64,000 nt of DNA from contig JAJNNX010000020.1 in assembly GCA_023159155.1 (NCBI GenBank), positions 1 to 64,000 on the forward strand, given 5' to 3'. The notes beneath the pieces were generated by a model. It was not told where the DNA came from and searched no databases. It was given only the letters and a program-made list of their open reading frames with translations. Each line of letters opens with the position of its first letter. The first letter of the stretch is position 1. This stretch comes from Ustulina deusta (lineage: Eukaryota > Ascomycota > Sordariomycetes > Xylariales > Xylariaceae). Made by a program: the position numbers and the translations under genes. Positions 22,965 to 34,671 of this stretch are shown here, one piece after another.

Positions 22965-25900
22965 ATGGCCGACAAGGGGAGCCCCGGCTCAACGTCGACA
23001 TCGCCTCTGAAGAACTTCAATGGGTAAGCCAACTACTCCCTGCTCCCTGCTCCTCGAATCGACAAACCAGAGGATCTAGTAGTGTAGGCGCTGATGTTTC
23101 CTTTAGCGAATTTCTCGGGTACACCGTCGTGACTGGCGTGTTGTAAGCTCTCATCTCCTCCCGTTCCATTTGTTTGATCAGCTCTCGGATGCTGAGATCG
23201 ATATATCCTTGCAGGGCGGTGTTCTTCTTGCTATACTTTAATCGAGTAGTTGCCTCAATTGTCTCCTCCGCCATTCGCACGTATACGTGGCACCGATATC
23301 GTATCTACATCGACATCCAGGCCCTCCAATTATCCCTGCTCGGCGGCCGTCTCTTCTTCACTGGTCTGCGGTACCACGGCAATAACGAGACCATAATCAT
23401 CCAGAATGGCCATATTACCTGGTCATACTGGCTGCGCAGGGTTCGCGATGCCCAAGTCTATCATACCAAACAAGGATCCAAGATCGACGGCGAGAATGCT
23501 GCCTCCAGTACCCGCGATCGACAGCAAAAGCTACCGTGCCGTATCAATATTGCAGTGTCTGGGTTGGAATGGTTTGTGTATAATCGCAGCGCCGCGTACG
23601 ATTCGATACTCAATGCCATGACCAACGCTACGGACGAGCCTTTACCGTACAATAATAACAATGGCAATGAGGGGAGAGGCAGCGATGACCACTATGCCAG
23701 AACAAGCCAAGACGACAAGTTCGCTAATGACTCCACGAGGCCCCGACAGCGGCGGCGTAAACTTACTAAGGAGTTGGGCATCTATGAGAACGATCGAGAG
23801 ACGAAAGGGAGTCTTGATGGTAATGAGAAAGACAATTCTGAAACCCGATATCCTAAGACCCCCAGTAGTATCTCTAGCTCTGGGAGCGGGCACCTATTAG
23901 AAGAGAGGAACGCACTCCCCTTGGTGTTGCAACTATACCCAATCCATTTCGAGTGCGATAAAGGTGCTTTGGTCATGGGGAACGACAATACTAAAGCCAT
24001 TCTGGTTGTGAAGACCAAGTCTCTGTCTGGGGAGATTGATGCTGCCGAATGTCAGACGGTCGATCCCTACAGGCAACTTTTTGAAATCAATTTCGACCAC
24101 CCGGTGCTCGAGATGGTGGAACACAATGGTTACAAGGAGGACCAGCTGACTCGCGCTGTCAGAGAGAAGCAGGCAGTTTTGGGTTCCAGCGACGCTCACC
24201 ATCGGCCCCTTCGCAGACAACGCCGCAAGCCTCTTGAACAGTTGCGGAGCCTCATACCTTATTGGAGAAAATCTGTGGAATCCTTCTCGGTAGACTCTAG
24301 AGCTGGCACCGCACCCGCAGAGCCCCCTATCCCTGGGTTAAGCCACTGGCAGGGGCTGTCTCGCTATTTGAACGCTGATGATGAGGACGATAAGTCGAGA
24401 TGGTCATCCCTCGACTATGCCGCAGTTAACACGGTTGTCGATAGTCCGGCGGGCACATTGAAAATCTATTGGGATGTCCCAGCAAAGGTGTCGAAGGGTG
24501 CAAAGTCTCAGTCTTCCGTAGACCCGAATGGTTCTGACTATGTCAATGGCGACACACCACCCGCTTGGGCAATCAATTTAGCCCTCAAAGGAGGTGTCAT
24601 TAATTACGGCCCGTGGGCAGACAGACAACGGGCTGAACTACAGAGAGTCTTTTTTCCCGGACTCTGTAAAGATAGTGCTCCCGCTCGACAGCTGCCTATC
24701 GGATCCGATCGCGTACCGACAATTTTCAACTTTTACTTAGAGCTCAATGACGAAGCTACGCTTAGAATACCTACACGAGAAGATTCCAAGAATTGGAGGT
24801 GGAAGAAAGAAGGGCTCACTATGAAGCAACAGCGGGAACATGACCAACAACGTGGTCGTGGTCAGGGCCGTACTCGAAACTCTGCTGTTACTACGGCGGC
24901 TGAACAGCGCCCCTATGGTTGGCTCGACATCAAAATTGGAACAAATGCCACAGTTTCGTATCAGATGGACATGCTGCCGAGGTCAACAGGATACCGCAAT
25001 GTCTTACAGATTGACTTGCCCTCAACAGAAGTATCAACGAGCGTCAATCACGGCCTACTGTGGAGATCTGGTGCCCAACACATCTCATGCGATCTCTCCA
25101 CGCCTTTGAAATGGAACAGCCTTCGCACTTGGCAATTTGATATTGATGGTGACGGAATGGAGCTCTTCATCTTGCGTGAACACACGTTTCTGTTGATTGA
25201 CCTTATCGACGATTGGGGGTCGGGCCCGCCATCCGATTACATGCTCTTTACCCCTTTCAAGTATTTGTTAAATTTGACCCTTCGCAATCTCAAACTTTTC
25301 GTCAATGTCAACGATGTCAATATTATCAATGACCCTATAAGCATGGATGAGAATGCCTACCTTATTTTATCTAGCCCCTGCCTAAAGGTAGATACTCGTA
25401 TCAACCTCGATACCTTCCGCCCGTCGAAAAATGTCGTGCCGTTCAAGATTGAGACAGATAGTCTAGGTCTTGCGTTGCATGCGCCCTCGTGGAATACACA
25501 AGCCACTTTTCTGGCATCCAAAGAGATAGGAAATCTAGAAAAGCTGGTTGTTGATGCACATTACCATTATAATACGACTACGTCGCCTAGCAATACCGAT
25601 ACTCTTGTCCTTGACGTTACTGCCCAGTCGCCAACATTCCACTTATATGGTTTCCTCATTCGTTATTTCCTCTTGCTGAAAGATAACTATTTTGGAGAGC
25701 ATGTTCACTTCAAGACGCTTGATGAATATCAACAGATTCTCCGAGTTGATGCTCAAGGCGCCAATGCCGAAGTAGCGAATCGCCCTCCACCGAAGAAGTC
25801 GAATGACTTGGACGTGGTGCTGTCAATCCGCGCCGATGACCCAAGGATTATGTTGCCGGCGAATTTGTATTCGGCAAGGCGTCACATTCCTATTGAAGCT

Positions 25901-28900
25901 GCGTCCCTAGCCGTTGATCTTCGATTTACGAACTATTATATGGACCTTGATTTGCGTTTTACCCCGCTTAGCCTTTCTATGGGAGATGAAGAAGGGGAAG
26001 CTGTTAGCCCTACAAGCTTCGCGTCGAAAACGCAACTTTTCATCGACGGGCTCACCGTTTATGGTCATCGCCTTTTTGGACTGCCTCCTTCAGAGCCAAC
26101 CTATCTCTGTAATTGGGATTTGAACATCGGAGCGATTACTGGGGAATGCTCGGCTGAGTTGATGTCGACACTTGTGCAAGGCGGAAGGGCATTCGGCTTC
26201 TCGCTTGACGACGATGAGAATGCCTTACTTTCTCCTACCGTGGTGTATGATGTCACATTCCTACGTGTTGATGTCGAGTCTGTCGATGTTTGGCTGCACG
26301 TCGAAGAATCTGCTTTCTTATGCTCTAGTGGACCTATTCAAGTAGATTATAATGACTGGGCGAAGACTCACTACTCGACTCGTGCTGAAATTTCGATTCC
26401 TCGTCTCGAGTTTTCATGCATCCAGTCAGAGTCCGTGGCAAGGCAAAATTCGAGACTTAAGTCTCATGTAGAGCCAGACATTTTCTTCCGGACCAACTTT
26501 CAGTTCGCCCTTGTTGGTAGGAAGTATGATTTTGCGAATGTGAGGCAATTACAGCAGGAGCTTGTACGGCGGCATGATCAACGGACACATCGAACGGACT
26601 TTCTCCTAATACCGGGCCTACTCGACGATCTCCAACCGGACCCTGTAGAACCTATTGCTCAAAGTGTACCTACAGTCCCGCAGCCGGCCGTGTCTACCAT
26701 TGTTGATGACAAGATATCGACCTCGTCATTCAACTCCACAAGTGGCTCAAAACGTCTTCGCCACAAAAGCTCATTTCTTTCATTTGCGAGCTCGAGCGAA
26801 GCAGATAGCATACGACGAGGTGTATCAAAAGGTTCAGAGTCTGTTGGGCGTTCCTTCACTCATTCAGGACCCTCCCGCACCTCTAGAAGTGATTCAAAGA
26901 GAACTATTCGCCAATATTCCCACTCTCCTAATCGACGTTCGCTCTCAGAAGACCCTCTAGGCGGCACCAGTAGAACGTACCCAGCCCAAAGGGTCGTTGA
27001 ATTTACAAGCCAATTCTTTGCGCCGTATTTCCCGCTGCAAACTGCCCAACTAGGTTTTACAGATGGGATAGCGCAGAGCACTGGACACGACAGGAAGAAC
27101 AGAAGACCGCGTATTCCCAATTTCGGCTTGGAGGATCTTGATCCCCAGAAATTTTCGCAAGACCGTTCTCACCAAAGCCTACTCTTCGACTTCCCATCCG
27201 GCGTCAGCCTTTCTTTAAATGCCATATCACTACGTTGCATAGCAGCTCTGATCCGAGCATTTCAGCCGGCTCAGCCGGAAGACATACTTGATATTTTGCA
27301 AGTTGGAGCTATGTCAGACATTTTCGCGATGCAAAAGCAAGGGAAAATTGGCGGTCCTATTACGGACGTTGTCGTGCGAATGCCCCACGCCACTGCACGT
27401 TTTCTGAACAATTCTCAAGTGGATGACTCCTCGCCCCAACAACAGGACCAGTATGACGTGTCGTTGGAAGACCTAGCATTTGCTATTCGATCTAAGAAAC
27501 ATAGCAACGCGGCTAATAACACTGTTTTGCCGAAGGAGCCTTTGCCCTCATTCCATTTTCAACTTGCCGCCATCAATCTCACCGCTTCCGAAAGACTAGC
27601 TGCTCTGGGTAAGACTCAAAGGGCAGCATTACTTGAGGTCGAAAGTATCGTCGCATCAATGGGCTCGAAAGAAATTAGTTACTTAAATGCTGACGTAGGC
27701 GCGGTGCGCCTGAGGACTTCGTCGGCTCGCATCGAGTATCTTGCCTCCCTAATCCATAGGACCAACTCACTCCTTTTGGAGATGAGAACCCTCTTTTCAA
27801 CTTTGTCTTCAGTTGCTGATGAGCGCTTGAAATATTTCACACACAGCGTTACCATGGAGGGTCAACGAGTGGGGGACCCATCTTTCGTCGTTCGACCCTC
27901 GGCCGTTCTACGGGCAGCCGCGAGACACCTGAGGACCTATGATTCATGGAAATTGGTTACACGCCTACGCTACATTTGGGCTACCTTGATCCCGGGTTCC
28001 CGAGCAAATATTATTCGAGACTGCCTAAGTGGCGGTTCGATGGGGATCCCGGGAGACGTAAGAGAACAGGTTGTAACCGCATTCGATCACTGGAGAAGCT
28101 GGGATCTCGAGGACACTAGTCATGCAGTGCTTTTAGACAACATATTCGGAAAGCGTCTGGATGAAGCATCTAATTGGGACCATATTCCATGGATGGCCGT
28201 AGGCAGAGTCCACGAACTTCGGCTTAGCCTTGACCCGAGTCCAAAGAGCTATCAGGTTCTAGTTCTTGATCTTACAGCGAGAGTCAATAATAGGCATAGC
28301 ACTGGAGAAGAGAATCCTAGCCAGCCGACCTCATTTCAAGGACCGCTAACTATTATCAATCTGTTTTGCGGGGAAGTTGGTATAAACCTCAATTGGGAAC
28401 TTACTGAGCTCGTGGACCAACTTTTGCCTCTGTACTTGGCAGCAGAGACTCCGCCATCCCCAGACAATCAACCCTTAGACCGGAAAATACCAACAGAAGG
28501 AGAACCATCACGCTCACTGCATTTTGTTTTTGTGATGGGCCAAGGTGGAATATCACTCGATACGATTAACTTGACCGTTGAACCTCGATGTGAAAACCTT
28601 AAGTTGTCGGTCGTGAACGGGAATGCCAGTCCAGGCTCCGCGGATACCTATGTGGCAGTTAGTTGTGATACTGCGACTGTAAATGTTCTGAGTCACTCAC
28701 AAGGACTGGCAACCACACGTCTTATCAAACCGAGTGTTATCATTGCGCACGAATCACTGTCCATGGATAATTCCCTCGGACACGCAATCAGAGCAGCAGC
28801 AAGCAGCCAGAGCCTCGATATTATTATTCTGCAGGAACCCATCATACTCGCTGAGGTGGCAGATTTATTAATCATAGATGAAGTGACTCAGGTCCGTGAA

Positions 28901-31900
28901 CTTCAGAAAAGATTAATCAGGCATTCTTCAGTGTCAACTCCCAAGTCATCAGCTACCAACTTTCCTTCGTCTTTTTCTCTCAACCTAGCGATGTTCCTGG
29001 ACGCCTATACTATCAGTATACCCCTCCTACGCTCTCTGACATACATTATAACGGGTACGGTGTCACGTTCGACTATAGCTGCCCCTGCTGGCGAACATAT
29101 CACGTTTGATTTTGACGTCAAAGAGAACTCTCACGATATGCAAGTCAGATTCGCCAACACCCCCAAAAGCATTTCCTTACTTCAAATACCCCCTATGAAT
29201 GGCCGAATAATTAGCCAAGGCACCCCTGGAGAACGATTAGTCGAAGTGTTCGCCTCCCTAGAGCTCGTGGAGCTAGACGCGTCCGCTGTGTACAGTCTCC
29301 TGACTGCGCTTAATCGGCCCGAAATCTCTAACACCATCAGTGAGCTCCAGCAACAGGGGAATATCATACAAGACCATTTGCGGGACCTTTTTGGCTCCTC
29401 GACACCTCAGCCTCCTACTCCAAAACAAGATGATCCTATTCTGGTATACAACGTCCATGCGACTCTGGCTGGCGTCAAGATCTCCGGAAATGCGCCAATT
29501 AAATCAAACCCCGAGCATTTCGCGCTCCTTTCATTTTTCCTTGATCGCGTCCACCTTGAAGTTGCAAACAAGATAGATCAATCTATCATACTGGATAATC
29601 CCGAGGTTCATGTCAATGTCCGAAATATTGGCTTTGATATAATGAAAGGGTTCGGTGAAGATTTAAGGTCTTGCGGCAACCTCGCTTTCGGGGCCTTGAT
29701 AACTGCTTCCACTCGAGAACTTGAAGATGGTAATGTATTGAGAGCTTTCGACTTCGTTTCAGATGGATTTTCAGTCAACCTTTCATCGGACACCGTATCT
29801 ACCTTCGTGGATGTCCTGGGGCATATGGGTGATAAGTTCAAGAGGCTAGACACGTCAAGGGAGCTTGAATACTTGCGCAAGTTGAGACAATCTAAACCTC
29901 GCATAGCCATCAATGATGACGTACCAGAGACTGAAAGCGACATATTTGATTCATTTTTGGCCTCGGTCATGTACTCCTTCCAGATCCGCAATGTACAAAT
30001 TGGTTGGCTCGTCACTACTAGTCCACAACAGCCAATAACAAGTCAAGAAGATCTCTTCTTCTCCGTGAAGATGATAGAATTCGCCACCCGCAAGCAGAAC
30101 TCAGCCAGACTGACTATCGAGGATCTCCAACTTCAAATGGTTCCACCGGATGGGGACAAATCTCGACGCTCATTGAACTCGGCGTTATTGCCCGAGATGA
30201 TATTCAACGTAGCTTTTATTTCCACCACAGATGCACGGCGGCTTGCATTCCAGGCAGTGGGGAAATCCTTGGACCTTCGCCTAACATCTGCCTTCATCGT
30301 CCCGGCTGCACATCTAAAAGACTCGATTACCCTATCCATCGACAACGTCCAACGTGCCTCGCAGCATTGGGCACCAATAGTGGCGCGGGATACCGATGAC
30401 AACAAGCCAGAAAAGGACTCAGTTGACACCGGAGTGTCTCTCTTCGGCAGGAAAAGACTAGAGTCTGTCCTGCTTGATGCTGACTTTGCCGGTGCTGTAG
30501 TGCATTTATCTGGACAGACCTCCGAAGGGGAGCAGCTTGATACAACTGCTTCGAAAACTACTCGGCATGCATTGGCTGGGAAGTATGGTCAGTTTAGCGC
30601 TAGTGAGACTGGGAGTGCCACTACACTTAGAACTCCTGGCTTGGCGTGGAAGGCCGAGTACAGAGATGACGGCAAAGAAGTTGCCAATTTGCATGGGGAA
30701 ATTAAGATCGAGCCGTCCCGCAACATGCTCGTCCCCGCCGTCGTTCCTCTTATATTAGATATATCGTCGAGCATCAAGGAGGTTGTCAGCGATATGCCCC
30801 CCGAGCCAGCAACAGAAAAGAAAACTCCCCCCAAGCCCAAGTCAAATGACGAAGAGAACATTCTTACTGCCGACCCAAGTACAGTTTTAGGGCGTATCAA
30901 GTTGAACCTTGGTCTACGCATCTGCAAGCAAGAGTTTACGCTCGGCTGCCAGCCTATCGGCAGGGTCGCCGCAACTGCAAGATTTGATGATATCTATGTG
31001 ACTATGAATACGGTTCACTCTACCGAGCATGGCAATTTCTTTACCTTGTCTGGCACTTTTAGCAAGATTCATTTGGCCGTGCAGCACGTCTATTCTCGAG
31101 AGTCTACCGGAAGCTTTGACGTCGATTCCATCGTGCTCTCACTAATGAATAGTAAGCATGTTAGCGGCACGAGTGGCCTGTATGCCATCATCAAAATGAG
31201 CCCAATGAAAGTCGCAATCAATGCTAGACAGGTCCACGACTTCCTACTATTTCGCGAGATTTGGATCCCAAGGGAGGTTAGACAAGGCTCGACGGCGCCC
31301 GTGGTTGAGGAAACAAGAGAGACAACTGCTCAAGCTCATCTAGTGCAAAGATACCAACAAGTCGCAGCCACGGCAGCATTCCCTTGGACAGCTACGATCT
31401 CCATCAGTGCCCTAGACGTTGCCATTGACCTCGGCCAATCGCTTGGTAAGCCTGAGTTTGCCATCAAGGATTTTTGGGTATCTTCCAAGAAAACATCGGA
31501 CTGGGAACAGAATCTGTGCTTAGGGTTCAAAGCGATTGGCATAAACTGTGATGGTCGTCTGAGTGGATTTATTACCCTCCACGATTTCAAGCTCCGGACC
31601 TCGATAGAATGGCCGGAGCGGGAGCAGGCCTTAAATGAGACGCCTAAGATCCAAGCATCGGTCGCCTTCAGCGAGTTCAAATTAAAGGCTGCTTTTGACT
31701 ACCAGGCTTTCCTCGTGGCGGACATAACGACCATGGGATTTCTTATGTATAATGTCCGTCAACACAAAGGCCCCTCTGGCGACCGCCTCGTAGCGATTTT
31801 TGATGGGGAGGCCGTCCAGGTTTTTGGCACTACCGCATCAGCGGCTCAAGGTACGGCGCTGTGGAAAGCTATCCAGAAATTTATTCAAGAGCGTAAAGCG

Positions 31901-32812
31901 AATTACGAGGCATCGTTGCAAGAGATCGAAAGGCATATGAAGCGGAAGTCTGTAGTCAGTCAGGCCGTGACGGAAGCGCTCCCTTCTGTCAAGGTAGAGA
32001 CGGCTGAAAAGGCCACCAAATCACCCATATCCTTGGACACTGATGTCGTGGTTACGCTAAGGGCACTAAACTTAGGCGTCTTCCCCGGCACCTTCTCCGA
32101 CCACCAAGTTTTCAAGCTGGAGGCCCTCAACGCACGAGCGAGGTTTACGGCGAACATGGAAGAGCAGCGTATTCACAGTATTCTCGGCCTTACCCTTGGC
32201 CAGCTACGGATAGGTCTCGCAGCCATACGAGGGCCCGAAGCGCCCAGGGCGCTCAAGGATATTCAGGTTGAGCACGTAGTGGAGAACGCCACGGGCTCGC
32301 GGGGTGGTACCATCCTCAAGGTGCCCAAGGTGGAAGCGGTGATGGAGACATGGCAGAGGGCAAAGTCCAGAAACATCCAATACAAATTCAAAAGCGCATT
32401 CGAGGGCAAGGTGGAGGTCGGATGGAACTACTCACGCATCAGCTACATCCGCGGCATGTGGGCCAAACACTCGAGATTGCTCGCTCAGGTCTGGGGCCGT
32501 GAGCTCCCAACCATGTCGGCAATCAAAGTCACAGGCGTGCCGGAGCCCGAAGAGGAGAGAAAGGACGGCGAACAGCAGAAGATCACGGCCGAAGTCAACG
32601 TTCCGCAGTCCAAGTATGAATATGAGGCGCTCGAGCCGCCCATCATCGAGACGCCCCAGCTGCGGGACATGGGAGAGGCCACACCACCCCTCGAATGGAT
32701 CGGGCTGCATAGAGACCGATTACCTAATCTCACGCACCAGATCGTCATTGTTGCTCTACTGGAGCTGGCAGGCGAGGTCGAGGATGCGTATTCGAGGATT
32801 CTGGGGTCGTGA
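22965..32812 (+). CDS. csf1: Csf1-type bridge-like lipid transfer protein
   Basis: Three exons (22965-23023, 23107-23142, 23215-32812) join in frame to 3,230 residues. The first two are tiny: MADKGSPGSTSTSPLKNFNG, then EFLGYTVVTGV. The third is an uninterrupted 9.6-kb exon. Residues 22-40 form the N-terminal membrane anchor (GYTVVTGVLAVFFLLYF), followed by IRTYTWHRYRIYIDIQALQL and LLGGRLFFTGLRYHG, the strongly conserved start of fungal Csf1. The family (KIAA1109/Tweek/BLTP1) forms long hydrophobic grooves of repeated beta domains that move lipids at membrane contacts; yeast Csf1 affects growth in the cold and GPI-anchor synthesis. Residues about 160-230 and 1180-1290 are low-complexity polar linkers. 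Length fits fungal homologues (about 3,000-3,200). The frame is intact. Confidence 0.95.
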
Positions 32813-34671
32813 TACGCGCTGCGTGGGGGACGATGGGAGTAAAAGTCGAGACAGTTTGTAGAACAGATCAGGACGCAAGTGACCGCATAGCAAGGAGTTT
32901 TAGGTATTTGTTTTCGGTGGCGGACCAGACGGGACTCTTGCATTAGAACGAATGCGTGCGGAATTCCCTATATAAAAGGAACAATGCATGTCACATTCAC
33001 TCGATTATCCGGACACAGTTTTTCTCTTTTACTTTCGTTGTTTTAGTATGCTAGTATGTAGCCTACTCTAGACTTTCCAACTTGCTATCTCTCTGAACCC
33101 CGATATTTAACAGTCTCTGCTGTTAGATTCGGGGTTTGGCACTAAGCTTTTGACTTATTTCTTCTTCACGGGTTCCGGACGAGCATGAATTGCAGTATGA
33201 GTCAGCCCGGCAATGTAAGGGACGCACTCTCGAGATGATGACTGATTTCTGCCTACAAATACGCTTTACAGCCCCGTAATGTGAATCACCCTCTCGTACA
33301 GTTGAGACGACGGATAGAGGATGAGTCCCTCGGCCAGTCGGTGAATGCTCAACTTGTCAGAGATGGATATTTAGTGTTGAGCCATCGAATGTTTTGCAGG
33401 ACCGTCGGCACAGTTGGTGTGGTCTCTTTGAAAACGTATGTTCATCATAAGGTGAGGCGAAAGGTCGCGTCCTCACCACCTAGGTAGGCTAGGAAAACTA
33501 GAGCTCGGCTTGGCAGAGGCAAAGGTGTCACTCAAAAGTGGAGAGCTTGAAGCTTGTTAATAGTCAGACCGAAAAGAAGGATGCTGGGTAGCCCGTAGCC
33601 TTTATGTCCTTACTTAGTAAGTATACAGTAGTGCTGGAACAAGAGGGAGCACACAGGGTTCTAGCCCTCTCATACTACTGTATCCGTGTGAGCCTATGAA
33701 CACCGAATTACCTACCTATTTAGGTGACTACCTACGCCGGCTATTGTGGCTGTCCCACCTACCTATCCCAGATTGAATTGGGAATCGAACCTTACTATGT
33801 ACCTATAAGTATGGATTAGTTGTCAGGGCCAAGGTGGCCCGTGTACGCTATGGTGGGATAAATACCCATAAATACCGGGCCAACCCACTCAATTACTTAG
33901 CTTCTCATAGTCAGTGACCTATCAATCACAGGATATGCGATTCCACCAAGCTGTATCGTGAAGACTATATTTTCGCAATCCTTAATTCTTGGGTTCCGAC
34001 AAATTTGCTGTCTTGGGTAAGTTAAATGTCCTGTGGAGCTACAAGAAGAAAAAGAGAGACAGTACCTCGACTATAGGTGCCTAAGTACATAGATAGCAGG
34101 GAGAGGAGAGAGGTACGTACCCCGCATCCGCCCACCCTGTGACGCCACTCCTCCATCGGGTCCGCACAAGATCGAATTTCAATTCGACGGAGCCACACAA
34201 AATACCTACATACCTGGCGCAAAATAGCGCGCTAATCACCGTGCCCCGCCTCACAACCCCTCCTTCTGCCTCTGCCTTTTGCCTCTCCGGCCTGCCTCTA
34301 CTCGGCTACACATTACAAATTTTCCTTTTTTCTTTTTCTTACCTGCCATCTGCAATCTGCACTTGCACTTGCACTTGCACTTGCACCCTTCCGCTTGTCG
34401 CAATCTTTGCCTTCCGCAACAACCCACAGCTGGTCGGTGGTTGCTTGCGATTGCAGTTCTTCCCGTCTCGACTTTACTCTTCCTTTTTCTAGGTTCGTCG
34501 TCTCTCTCTTCTTGCTGACTTGCTCTTTTCTCTCTAGGAGACGAGAGACGAGCAGCGGAACGACCGACCATCACCCCGCTTCGCTCTCGATTTCACATCT
34601 GTTGCGAGGAAGAGAAGTGCTTGTTAACTGACGCTCTCTCACAGTAAAGTTAGCATCACAACACCGCCAAA
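32813..34671. other. Spacer and elongation factor 2 promoter
   Basis: This is about 1.9 kb between csf1 and the EF2 gene. It contains a TACCTA-rich stretch (33,700-33,810) and, nearer the EF2 start, a long pyrimidine-rich region (34,250-34,620) typical of highly expressed fungal genes. No gene or tRNA is supported. Confidence 0.55.
34359..34388 (+). repeat. Hexanucleotide repeat (GCACTT)n in the EF2 promoter
   Basis: About four perfect copies of a 6-bp unit (GCACTT/TTGCAC) lie some 290 bp upstream of the EF2 start codon, in a CT-rich tract. It may be in the 5' leader or promoter; the transcription start is unknown. Confidence 0.8.

Noticed and set aside
33765..33850. Possible minus-strand tRNA because of GGTTCGATTCC
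   Set aside because: The T-stem does not pair beyond two bases and no acceptor stem or proper A box could be formed around it.
34359..34388. CRISPR-like repeat array
   Set aside because: Units are 6 bp with no spacers, and the genome is fungal; it is a microsatellite.
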